The notes under the pieces: model-generated | What the model saw: the letters and a program-made list of their open reading frames with translations, nothing else | What the model was told of the DNA's origin: nothing | Databases searched by the model: none | Assembly: GCF_026735135.1 (NCBI RefSeq) | Contig: NZ_JAPQER010000006.1 | Span: 1 to 64,000, forward strand | Direction of reading: 5' to 3' | Length of the DNA stretch: 64,000 bases | From: Clostridium aestuarii | GTDB lineage: Bacteria; Bacillota; Clostridia; Clostridiales; Clostridiaceae | Part shown: positions 34,245 to 41,794 of the stretch, one piece after another | Layout of the letters: every line of letters starts with the position of its first letter | Numbering within the stretch: position 1 is the first letter of the stretch | Translations under genes and position numbers: made by a program

Positions 34245-35623
34245 TATTTATCGCCTCCAGCCTTTTTTGCCTCTGAGGATTGTTTCACATCTTCTTTTTT
34301 ATCATTTTCTTGTTTAATTTCTTCATTATCATCCTTAATAACTTTTATTTTTGAATTGTTTTCTACATAGTTTTGACCTTTTACAATTATCACATCTCCA
34401 GCTTGTATTCCACTTTTTATCTCTACATATTGACCATTATCTAATCCTACTTCTACTTCTTTTTCTTCAGCCTTTCCATTGTTTATAACATAAATAACTT
34501 TTTTTTCATTATTTACCGTAACTGCTTCACTTTTAATTAATAATACATCTTTTTTAGCATCAGCATTAAATTGAACCTTTGCAAACATTCCTGGTTTAAT
34601 TTTATGATCTTTGTTAGTAATTTCAACTTTTATAGTATATAAATTTGTTCTAGAATCTGCTGATGGACTTACTGTATATATTTTTCCTATAAATTCACTT
34701 TCACCTGCTGAAGGTATCTCTAGTTTAACTTCGCTACCTTTTTGTAATTTATTAATTAACTTTTCTGTTACATTAACTTCAAGATATACTTTGTCCATAT
34801 TAACAATAGTCACAGCTGGCTGTGCACTTGAAGCTATTTCACCTTTTTCAATATTTATACTTGCTACTATTCCTTGTATAGGTGATGTAACTGTCATATC
34901 ATTTAAAGCCTGTACTGCTTGATTATGACCAACCTGTGCTTGATCATATCCTGCTTGAGCTTGTTTAATTCCAATTTGCGCATTAGCCATTGAACTTTCA
35001 GCTTGTTTAAGTCCTTGTTGTGCCTGAGATAGCTGTGCTTTTAATGCATCTAATGAACTATCTGATGCTGCAAGTTCAGCTTGTTCATATTGTGCTTTTG
35101 AAATAATTCCTTCTTCATATAATTTTTTATTTCTTTCTAAATTTAACTTTGCATTTTGAATTTTTTCATAATTCAAATCATAGTTTGCTTTTGAAGCCTC
35201 ATAACTTGCTTTTGCTGAATCTAAACCTATTTCTGATTGTTGTACACCTAATTTAGACTGCTCTATTTGTGCTGAAGCTGAATCCAATCCAACTTTTGCT
35301 TGTTCTACTCTATTTTGAGAATCTGTTTTTTCTAAAGTAAACAAAACATTTCCCATGCTTACCTTGTCTCCTACTTTTACACTTACATTCTCTACTTTTC
35401 CTGGCATTTTAGGTACAATCACTGTATCTTTATCTGCTACAATTTTCCCACTAATTACAAATGAATTAGATATCATTCCTATCTTAGCTGCCTCTGTGTT
35501 AACTGGAATATAATTTTCCTGTTGAACATTTTGACCTGCCTTAGGCTCACTTTTTCCACATCCCGTAGCTAAACCCATTGCTAAAACTACTGTCATAACT
35601 ATTAGTAAAACTCTCTTTTTCAT
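34244..35623 (-). CDS. RND efflux periplasmic adaptor (membrane fusion protein, lipoprotein)
   Basis: A 459-residue protein with a lipoprotein signal (LATGC, cysteine at about residue 22). A barrel/lipoyl half (NVSVKVGDKVSMGNVLFTLE) follows, then an unusually long Ala/Gln/Ser-rich coiled-coil hairpin (about 100-235) with repeated 7-residue units. The second lipoyl half, beta-barrel and C-terminal domain come next, and the end is a Lys/Glu-rich tail. In Gram-negative bacteria such proteins bridge RND pump and TolC. Here it is followed directly by the pump and two TolC-like genes. A good AGGAG site precedes the ATG. Confidence 0.92.
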   Translation of the reverse strand: MKKRVLLIVMTVVLAMGLATGCGKSEPKAGQNVQQENYIPVNTEAAKIGMISNSFVISGKIVADKDTVIVPKMPGKVENVSVKVGDKVSMGNVLFTLEKTDSQNRVEQAKVGLDSASAQIEQSKLGVQQSEIGLDSAKASYEASKANYDLNYEKIQNAKLNLERNKKLYEEGIISKAQYEQAELAASDSSLDALKAQLSQAQQGLKQAESSMANAQIGIKQAQAGYDQAQVGHNQAVQALNDMTVTSPIQGIVASINIEKGEIASSAQPAVTIVNMDKVYLEVNVTEKLINKLQKGSEVKLEIPSAGESEFIGKIYTVSPSADSRTNLYTIKVEITNKDHKIKPGMFAKVQFNADAKKDVLLIKSEAVTVNNEKKVIYVINNGKAEEKEVEVGLDNGQYVEIKSGIQAGDVIIVKGQNYVENNSKIKVIKDDNEEIKQENDKKEDVKQSSEAKKAGGDK

Positions 35624-35659
35624 TCTTTCTCCTCCTATAAATAACTAACTATTTACATT

Positions 35660-35758
35660 TTATATCACATTAATCCCTTTATACCAGCTAAACATTAAAA
35701 AACTACCCATAATAATTAAAGTAATAGCCCAATAGCAAACTAATCTATTTTCTTTCAT
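35660..35758 (-). CDS. 32-residue membrane peptide at the head of the RND operon
   Basis: An ATG preceded by AAGGAGG (spacing 6-8) opens a 32-codon frame: MKENRLVCYWAITLIIMGSF and then LMFSWYKGINVI. It predicts one transmembrane helix (about residues 8-25) with charged and aromatic flanks. It is the first gene after the probable RND promoter and ends about 37 bases before the adaptor start. Its size and place recall small helices that bind RND pumps or oxidases (AcrZ, CydX), but it shows no recognisable sequence similarity to them. Confidence 0.6.
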   Translation of the reverse strand: MKENRLVCYWAITLIIMGSFLMFSWYKGINVI

Positions 35759-35819
35759 ATTATTACCTCCTTAATTCCTAATTTCCAAAAACACTAATTA
35801 TTTTATATTTTTATTTTAT

Positions 35820-35878
35820 ATCATAATTGTAAATTTTAAATAAAGCATTTCTAAAGTTTTTCTAAAGTCTACATAAAT
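35820..35878 (-). promoter_or_regulatory. Promoter of the RND operon with 11-bp-spaced response-regulator repeats
   Basis: On the plus strand TAAAG occurs at 35841, 35852 and 35863, and TAAAT at 35874, exactly 11 bases apart; the middle two are part of a 9-base direct repeat TTTCTAAAG. On the transcribed strand (CTTTA repeats) the last copy falls at the -35 position of a -10 TATGAT (35820-35825). This is the usual layout for activation by OmpR/PhoB-type dimers or arrays. The response regulator at the end of the operon is the natural candidate. Confidence 0.65.
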
Positions 35879-36228
35879 TTTTTATTAAACTCATACAACT
35901 TCATCTTATGCAAGAATTTGCCTGCGTATCTATTCTTGTAATGCTTTCAGATAAATGCATTGAATTATTCATTTTTTTGTTGTACTATATATATATATGA
36001 AGTTATACTTTCCGATTTCGCACTTTTGTTTCTATACTTGTATGCTTCTATTTTTTTGCATATTTAGTATCACGGTTTCAGTTCAATATTGATTAAGTAT
36101 ATTGGTTAATTCCATTAGTTATACTACAAATATATACTTATCATCAATAACAAATCAAAACATCGTAAATATACCATATAAAGTCATATGAAATTTTAAA
36201 AATTCTAATAAAGAAAGAGGCTGATATA
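35879..36228 (+). other. Upstream region of the aminomutase gene
   Basis: This 350-base AT-rich stretch contains no frame with a credible ribosome site. It must hold the promoter of the following plus-strand gene. A run of alternating AT at 35987-35998 and a few CG-containing words (TTCGCAC, CACGG) stand out, but I recognise no riboswitch or operator. Confidence 0.4.
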
Positions 36229-37485
36229 TTGAATAACATTAACAAAAGGGATATTTCATTGAAAAGAGCTGCTGAATTAAAATCCAGAATTGATGACTAT
36301 CTTAACATAAAAGATTTAATCAAAAAAGGAACTAGTGTGCAGCAAAAAGAAAACATTGCTAAAATGAAAGAAACAATACTAGAATTTTTCAAAGCTACCG
36401 AAGATGATTGGCAAGATTGGAAATGGCAATTAAAAAATAGAATAAGTGATGTCGATACTCTCTCTAAATTACTAGATTTAGATGAAAAAGAAATTGAAAA
36501 CATAAAAAAAGTAGGTGAAAATTATAGATGGGCTGTTTCACCTTATTATCTTTCCTTAATAGATAAGGATAAGTTTAATCCTGTAAGACTTCAATCAATA
36601 CCAACGGGTTTAGAACTTGATGGTGAAGGTGAAAAGGATCCTATGGCAGAAGAATTTACTAATCCAGCTGGCTCAATCACAAGAAGATATCCAGATAGAC
36701 TTATAATAAATGTTACAAATGAATGTCCTATGTATTGCAGACACTGTCAAAGAAGAAGAAACATAGGTAGTGTAGACTCTCATAAATCTAAAGAAATTTT
36801 AAAAGAATCTTTAGAATATATTAGAAATAATCCTGAAATTAGAGATGTATTAATCACCGGTGGAGATACATTAGCTTTATCAGATAATATGATTGATTGG
36901 CTTCTTTCAGAATTACGTTCTATTCCAAGTGTTGAAATAATAAGACTTGGTACAAGAACATTAGTCACAATGCCTCAAAGAATAACTGATGATTTAGTTA
37001 ATATATTAAAGAAGTATCACCCACTTTTCATTAATACTCACTTTAACCATCCATTAGAAATAACTGAGGAATCTAAAGCTGCTTGTGAAAAACTTGCAAA
37101 TGCAGGAATACCTCTTGGAAATCAAGCTGTTTTACTAAATGGAATAAATAATGATAAATACGTAATGAGATTATTAAATCATGAATTATTAAAATGTAGA
37201 GTTAGACCTTATTATATCTTCCACGCTAAACACGTGATTGGCACAACACACTTTAATACTTCAATAGATGATGGAATTGAAATTATGGAATACTTAAGAG
37301 GATATACTTCTGGACTTGCTATACCAACTTACATAGTCAATGCTCCAAATGGTAAGGGTAAAACTCCTATATTACCTCAATACTTATTATCTAGAGCAAA
37401 AGATTCTGTGAAAATTAGAACTTGGGAAGGCGAAGTAATAGATTATCCTAATCACCCTACAATTGATATAAAATCATTACTATAA
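36229..37485 (+). CDS. eam: Glutamate 2,3-aminomutase (radical SAM/PLP)
   Basis: A 418-residue member of the lysine 2,3-aminomutase family. The radical-SAM cluster is C166-x3-C170-x2-C173 and the PLP lysine is K378 in GKGKTP. In lysine aminomutase two aspartates, spaced 37 and lying 44 and 7 residues before the PLP lysine, bind the substrate side-chain amine. Here those positions are K334 (IFHAKHV) and N371 (YIVNAP), the substitutions described for clostridial glutamate 2,3-aminomutase. The product would be beta-glutamate, an osmolyte. The start is TTG, 8 bases after AGAGG. The neighbours are sodium symporters and an osmoregulator-type gene. Confidence 0.88.
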   Translation: MNNINKRDISLKRAAELKSRIDDYLNIKDLIKKGTSVQQKENIAKMKETILEFFKATEDDWQDWKWQLKNRISDVDTLSKLLDLDEKEIENIKKVGENYRWAVSPYYLSLIDKDKFNPVRLQSIPTGLELDGEGEKDPMAEEFTNPAGSITRRYPDRLIINVTNECPMYCRHCQRRRNIGSVDSHKSKEILKESLEYIRNNPEIRDVLITGGDTLALSDNMIDWLLSELRSIPSVEIIRLGTRTLVTMPQRITDDLVNILKKYHPLFINTHFNHPLEITEESKAACEKLANAGIPLGNQAVLLNGINNDKYVMRLLNHELLKCRVRPYYIFHAKHVIGTTHFNTSIDDGIEIMEYLRGYTSGLAIPTYIVNAPNGKGKTPILPQYLLSRAKDSVKIRTWEGEVIDYPNHPTIDIKSLL

Positions 37486-37514
37486 GATAAAAAATTTAAA
37501 AAACTTCAAAATAA

Positions 37515-37555
37515 AAGCTGTGCTTTAAATAAGTTTTTCTTTTAAAGCACAGCTT
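37515..37555. terminator. Bidirectional terminator between eam and the NSS transporter gene
   Basis: Perfect 15-base inverted repeat AAGCTGTGCTTTAAA (37515-37529) with its complement at 37541-37555, flanked by A/T runs, between convergent genes. Confidence 0.85.
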
Positions 37556-37598
37556 AAAAATTTAATTTTAATCAATATAAATTATTACTATTTTAAAA

Positions 37599-38912
37599 TT
37601 ATCCAATTCCATTATAAATAACTCCAAGTATTAAAACTACAATACTAGCCGCTGTAAATAAATATTTTCCCACTGGTTCAAACCATGCTCCTAAAGGCTT
37701 ATTTGAACCTATATTTATGTCGTTTCTAGCTTTATTTGAGCCATAAATCCAAAAGAAAGCTACCGATGCAATAATGGAACCTAAAGGTGCAAGGTAAATA
37801 GTAATAAAATCAGCCCATGCCCCAAACTTCTCCATACTTAAATCCATTGGAATTGCTATTAGAAACGCTGTTATTGCTATAATTAAAACTGCCTTAATTC
37901 TTGTTAGGTTAAACTCGCTCATAATGGCTTCTGAACTAGCTTCAAGCATATTAATTGCTGAAGAAATAGCTGCAAATATAATACTTAAGAAAAACAGTAC
38001 ACTAAAAATGTATCCTAAAGGCATAGCTTTAAATATAAATGGCATAGTAATAAATAATAGTGAAGGACCTGCTGTAGGATCTAATCCAAAAGAGAATACT
38101 GCTGGCATAATAATAAATGCTGCAAGTAAAGCTGAAATTGTATCAAAAACAGCGACATGCATTGCAGAAGCTGGTATATCCACATCTTTCTTCAAATAAC
38201 TTCCATATACAACCATTCCAGCTCCATTAAGGGATACTGTGAAAAACGCTTGCCCTAATGCCATAATCCAAGTTATAGGTTTTAATAAATACGACCAATC
38301 TGGTATCAATAAGTATTTAACTCCTTCAATAGCACCTGGTAATGTAAGTGATCTTATTAATAAAATAATAAATATTATAAAAAGTGATGGCATAATAATT
38401 TTATTTATTCTCTCTATTCCCTTAGTTACACCTACTATAACAATACATACTGTAAATAGTAGTGCTATAAAATGCCATAAAATGCTGGCTTGTGTTCCTG
38501 CAAAGCTATTAAAATATTCAGGAATATCTACATTATTAAAAGAACCTTTTAATGCAGCATAAAAATACCTGAAAACCCATCCTGCAACTATAGCATAAAA
38601 TACAAGTATACCCGAAACTGCAAGAGTAGGTATTATACTAAATGCTTTACCAAATTTCAATCTTTTTTCCTTAAATACTTCTTGAATACCTTTTAAAGAT
38701 CCACTTCCTCTAGATCTTCCGAACCCAAATTCTCCTACTAATCCAGTTACTCCTAAAGTAAATACACAAATAAAATATGGAATAAGAAACGCTGCTCCAC
38801 CATATTGACCAAGTCTCCATGGGAACATCCAAATATTACCTAATCCTATTGCTGAACCCAAACACGATAAAATAAATCCTAATTTACTTGAAAAGCTCTC
38901 TCTTTCTACCAT
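37599..38912 (-). CDS. Neurotransmitter:sodium symporter (NSS) family amino-acid transporter
   Basis: A 437-residue membrane protein with 11-12 helices. Helix 1 carries the NSS sodium and substrate site (FILSCLGSAIGLGNIWMFPW), followed by YGGAAFLIPYF and GEFGFGR. Bacterial members (TnaT, LeuT, Tyt1) import tryptophan, leucine or tyrosine with sodium. The ATG at 38912 follows GGGGGAAGG; the frame upstream of it only runs through a T-box leader. The T-box with a probable UAC specifier suggests a tyrosine-regulated transporter, hence perhaps a tyrosine carrier. Confidence 0.9.
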   Translation of the reverse strand: MVERESFSSKLGFILSCLGSAIGLGNIWMFPWRLGQYGGAAFLIPYFICVFTLGVTGLVGEFGFGRSRGSGSLKGIQEVFKEKRLKFGKAFSIIPTLAVSGILVFYAIVAGWVFRYFYAALKGSFNNVDIPEYFNSFAGTQASILWHFIALLFTVCIVIVGVTKGIERINKIIMPSLFIIFIILLIRSLTLPGAIEGVKYLLIPDWSYLLKPITWIMALGQAFFTVSLNGAGMVVYGSYLKKDVDIPASAMHVAVFDTISALLAAFIIMPAVFSFGLDPTAGPSLLFITMPFIFKAMPLGYIFSVLFFLSIIFAAISSAINMLEASSEAIMSEFNLTRIKAVLIIAITAFLIAIPMDLSMEKFGAWADFITIYLAPLGSIIASVAFFWIYGSNKARNDINIGSNKPLGAWFEPVGKYLFTAASIVVLILGVIYNGIG

Positions 38913-38950
38913 ACTACCTTCCCCCTCATATAAAAACATTAAATAAATAT

Positions 38951-39185
38951 AAAAAGGGTTCCTCGCCTCAAAGGACGAGAAAACCCGTGGTACCACCTTT
39001 ATTTACATAAATACTATGCCTCTATATCACTATATCGGGTTTCAACCGCAATACTTTCGCATTGAGACTCCAGAGTGTAATTCACAACCTTTTGCTACAC
39101 ATACTTTTCACCACCCAGTATGCTCTCTATATTAAAACAAAAGTGCTACTAAATCCTTCACAATCACAAATATTATTTTTTATTT
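38951..39185 (-). promoter_or_regulatory. T-box leader, probable tyrosine specifier
   Basis: The minus strand carries the T-box sequence AAAGGTGGTACCACGG (38985-39000). It overlaps a terminator stem GGGTT-TTCTCGTCC / GGCGAGGA-ACCC (38956-38986) and a T-run at 38951-38955. Upstream are Stem I features: AGAGAG, a GGTGGTG loop, and the segment GTGAATTACACTCTGGAG. Within it the triplet UAC (39079-39077), followed by A and then the base-helix strand, best fits the specifier. Uncharged tRNA-Tyr would then prevent termination and turn on the NSS transporter. UUA is the alternative reading of the specifier. Confidence 0.88.
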
Positions 39186-39192
39186 TACTAAA

Positions 39193-39222
39193 ATGATAAT
39201 ATAAAACAACCAAATATGTCAA
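39193..39222 (-). promoter_or_regulatory. Sigma-A promoter of the T-box transcript
   Basis: Perfect -35 TTGACA (39222-39217) and -10 TATCAT (39198-39193), 18 bases apart, just before the T-box leader. Confidence 0.6.
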
Positions 39223-39260
39223 CAAAATTTAACTTTAAAATTTCATCTATTTATTTGACA

Positions 39261-40778
39261 TCAATTATACATCTCTCTAAATTTCTGTTTTAACCTGCTA
39301 GTTTCTACATTTACACATTCATCTTTTAAGCTTTTCCTAAGCGAAATCATGGAAAGTATGATTATAAACGAAAAAGGAAATGCTGCTATTATTGATACCT
39401 TTTGTATCATTTCTAATCCACCTGCTAACAAAAACATTATAGTTAAAGCAGCTTGCATTACTCCCCAAACAAATTTTTTTGAATTTTTGGGGTTTAAGCT
39501 CCCATTAGATGATAGCATACCTAATACAAAGGTTGCAGAATCTGCAGAAGTTACAAAGAACGTTGCCAATAATACTATAGCCACTGTAGAAATAATTGCT
39601 CCATAAGGATAATTATTCATAACAACAAAGAACGCCGTTTCTGTTCTTTTTACAGCCTCTAATGCTACAGTACTATCTACATTAAATCCTATTGTTCCAA
39701 ATACAGCAAACCATATAAAACATACCATTGATGGTACTAATAAGACTCCTAGTAAAAACTCCCTTATAGTTCTTCCTCTAGAAATTCTGGCAATAAATAT
39801 TCCTACTGGAGGTGCCCACGCTATCCACCATCCCCAGTAAAAAATAGTCCAGTCCTTATACCACTGTCCTTTTACAAATATATTATTATTATCTATTAAT
39901 AATTCTTTTGTATACGCTGAAAATCCTTGAAATAAATTCTGAAACATACTGAAAGTGGGTCCTATTATTATAGCTACTAATATCAAAATCCCAGCAATAG
40001 ACATGTTTATATTGGATAAAGTTTGAATTCCTTTATCTAACCCAGTAGAAGCTGAAAGCATATAACAAATTGTAACTAAACCTATTATAACTAATTGTAC
40101 CTTTATATTTTCAGGAATATTAAATAAATAATTTAAACCTGAATTAATCTGAAGAGCACCTAACCCAAGAGAAGTAACTACACCAGCAACTGTTGCAAAC
40201 AAAGTAAATATATCTACTATATTTCCAAGCCATCCTGTTGCTTTTTCTTCTCCTATTAATGGAATTAATAAACTGCTTATTAAAGCTGGTTTGTTTTTTC
40301 TAAATTGCATATATGCTAAAGCTAATGCTAATACCGCATAACAAGCCCATGGTGATACTCCCCAATGTAAAAATGACTTTTTCATAGCAAAAATTTTAGC
40401 TTCTTGTGTAAACCCTTGCCCATTAAGAGGCTTTATATAATGATTTAATGGTTCTGCAATCCCCCAAAAAATTAACCCTATCCCCATTCCTGCACTAAAC
40501 AACATTGAAAACCATGATAATAAACCATATTCAGGTTTTTCATCATCTTTTCCTAACTTTACATTTCCATATTTACCAAATCCTATTATTACACAAAAAA
40601 TAAAAAAAGATATCATAACTAGTATGTAAAACCATGAAAACTTGTTTAACAAGAAATTAAGAGTATTATTACATGTTTTTTCAAAATCTTTAATATTGAA
40701 AATTGACCAAATTAAAACACTTATCAAACTTATTATAGAAATAAAAAACACTCTATCTTTTTTTAACTTATTTAACAT
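39261..40778 (-). CDS. BCCT-family transporter (betaine/carnitine/choline type)
   Basis: A 505-residue protein with about 12 helices. It has the BCCT glycine stretch in helix 3 (SAGMGIGLIFWGIAEP) and the aromatic cage region in helix 8 (YWGWWIAWAPPVGIFIARIS), followed by RGRTIREF. The GMGIG form with methionine is that of sodium-coupled betaine carriers such as BetP and OpuD. It lacks long osmosensing N- or C-terminal tails. It is divergent from a GntR-RCK_C regulator, and its promoter overlaps a palindrome. This supports a role in compatible-solute uptake. Carnitine or choline remain possible substrates. Confidence 0.9.
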   Translation of the reverse strand: MLNKLKKDRVFFISIISLISVLIWSIFNIKDFEKTCNNTLNFLLNKFSWFYILVMISFFIFCVIIGFGKYGNVKLGKDDEKPEYGLLSWFSMLFSAGMGIGLIFWGIAEPLNHYIKPLNGQGFTQEAKIFAMKKSFLHWGVSPWACYAVLALALAYMQFRKNKPALISSLLIPLIGEEKATGWLGNIVDIFTLFATVAGVVTSLGLGALQINSGLNYLFNIPENIKVQLVIIGLVTICYMLSASTGLDKGIQTLSNINMSIAGILILVAIIIGPTFSMFQNLFQGFSAYTKELLIDNNNIFVKGQWYKDWTIFYWGWWIAWAPPVGIFIARISRGRTIREFLLGVLLVPSMVCFIWFAVFGTIGFNVDSTVALEAVKRTETAFFVVMNNYPYGAIISTVAIVLLATFFVTSADSATFVLGMLSSNGSLNPKNSKKFVWGVMQAALTIMFLLAGGLEMIQKVSIIAAFPFSFIIILSMISLRKSLKDECVNVETSRLKQKFREMYN

Positions 40779-40839
40779 CTACATCCTCCTTATTGGCATT
40801 GTAACAACTTTCAATAAATGTAAATATGTCACTTTAGCC

Positions 40840-40874
40840 AACTCAATTATAGCATATGAGTTGTTAGTTGTAAA
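40840..40874 (-). promoter_or_regulatory. BCCT promoter overlapped by a palindrome, candidate operator
   Basis: -35 TTTACA (40874-40869) and -10 TATAAT (40851-40846) are 17 bases apart on the minus strand. The inverted repeat AACTCA-N11-TGAGTT (40840-40862) covers the -10 completely, a repressor-like position. The divergent BusR-like gene is the likely source of the repressor. Confidence 0.65.
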
Positions 40875-41125
40875 ATAACATTTTATTTATTACAATATTT
40901 TGTGCTATTAATAGATTTTTTTGTTATAATATTGTTGCTGATTCATAAACAAAATTCTTTGTTTCAAGTAAAATGTTTACTCCATCTGAAACTTAAGCAA
41001 AAATCCCTATTTATAATTTGGTATAGATTGCTTAATTCTCTGAAAATGAGAAAAAGAATTTCATATAATATGTGAACAACATAACTCTATATATCAGATA
41101 AAATAATATAATAAGGAGAATACGA
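40875..41125 (+). other. Divergent intergenic region before the GntR-RCK_C gene
   Basis: About 250 AT-rich bases with no coding frame. It holds the regulator's own promoter, possibly with -10 TATAAT in CATATAATATG near 41065. No terminator or riboswitch is seen. Confidence 0.4.
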
Positions 41126-41752
41126 ATGGAAAAGAAAGGAACTCCAAGATACATAAAAATAGCAATAGATATAGCTCATCGAATTTACAATAATGAATTC
41201 AAAGTGGGCGAAAAACTGAGAGGACGATCTACTCTTTCTAGTAAATATAATGTGTCTCCAGAAACTATAAGAAGATCTGTTTCTCTACTTCAAGATATGG
41301 ATGCAGTAGAAGTTTCCGAAAAAAGCGGAATCTATGTAAAATCTGCTGAAAATGCTTATTTGTTTATACAAAGGTTTAATGCAAAAAATAACGTAAAACA
41401 GATAAGACAAAAAATCAAAGAACTTCAAAAAGAAAAATTAAGCATTGAAAAAGAACTTAATAAAAATTTAGATATGCTTTTAGAATACTCCATTCAATTT
41501 GATACAGAAAGTTTAAAAGATTCATATGAAATAAAAGTAGCTGAAAATTCTAATATAATTGATAAGACTATAGCAGATACACAATTTTGGAAATTCACTA
41601 ATGCTACTATAATTTCTGTAAAAAGAGGAGAAAAGATGTATATATCTCCCGGTCCATATTTTACATTTACAGCAGAAGATATTATAAACTTTATATGCAG
41701 TGAAGACAATGTTTCCAAAGTAAAATCTTATATAGAAGATAGTGTTAACTAA
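41126..41752 (+). CDS. GntR-family regulator with RCK_C domain (BusR-like)
   Basis: A 208-residue protein. A GntR winged helix occupies residues 1-75 (KVGEKLRGRSTLSSKYNVSP, then ETIRRSVSLLQ). A coiled coil with many Lys/Glu spans about 88-120. A C-terminal RCK_C/TrkA-C domain (about 133-205) contains TIISVKRGEKMYISPGPYFT. This architecture and length are those of BusR, which binds c-di-AMP through RCK_C and represses betaine uptake. It is divergent from a betaine-type transporter, which fits. The ATG follows AAGGAGAA. c-di-AMP binding is inferred from the family. Confidence 0.88.
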   Translation: MEKKGTPRYIKIAIDIAHRIYNNEFKVGEKLRGRSTLSSKYNVSPETIRRSVSLLQDMDAVEVSEKSGIYVKSAENAYLFIQRFNAKNNVKQIRQKIKELQKEKLSIEKELNKNLDMLLEYSIQFDTESLKDSYEIKVAENSNIIDKTIADTQFWKFTNATIISVKRGEKMYISPGPYFTFTAEDIINFICSEDNVSKVKSYIEDSVN

Positions 41753-41755
41753 ATT

Positions 41756-41785
41756 AAAAAGCCTAGATTTTTCTCTAGGCTTTTT
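41756..41785. terminator. Bidirectional terminator
   Basis: 12-base inverted repeat AAAAAGCCTAGA / TCTAGGCTTTTT with a 6-base loop, directly after the BusR-like gene and before the convergent exported-protein gene. Confidence 0.88.
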
Positions 41786-41794
41786 ATTATTAAC

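Noticed and set aside
35912-35928. A third -24/-12-like sequence on the minus strand upstream of the RND operon
   Set aside because: GG and GC doublets are 9 rather than 10 bases apart, which abolishes sigma-54 recognition, and no sigma-54 activator gene is adjacent.
36229-37485. Lysine 2,3-aminomutase
   Set aside because: The two lysine-binding aspartates are replaced by Lys334 and Asn371, the glutamate-type pattern.
38913-38996. A longer N-terminus for the NSS transporter
   Set aside because: The extension is the T-box terminator and leader read as protein; GGGGGAAGG supports the ATG at 38912.
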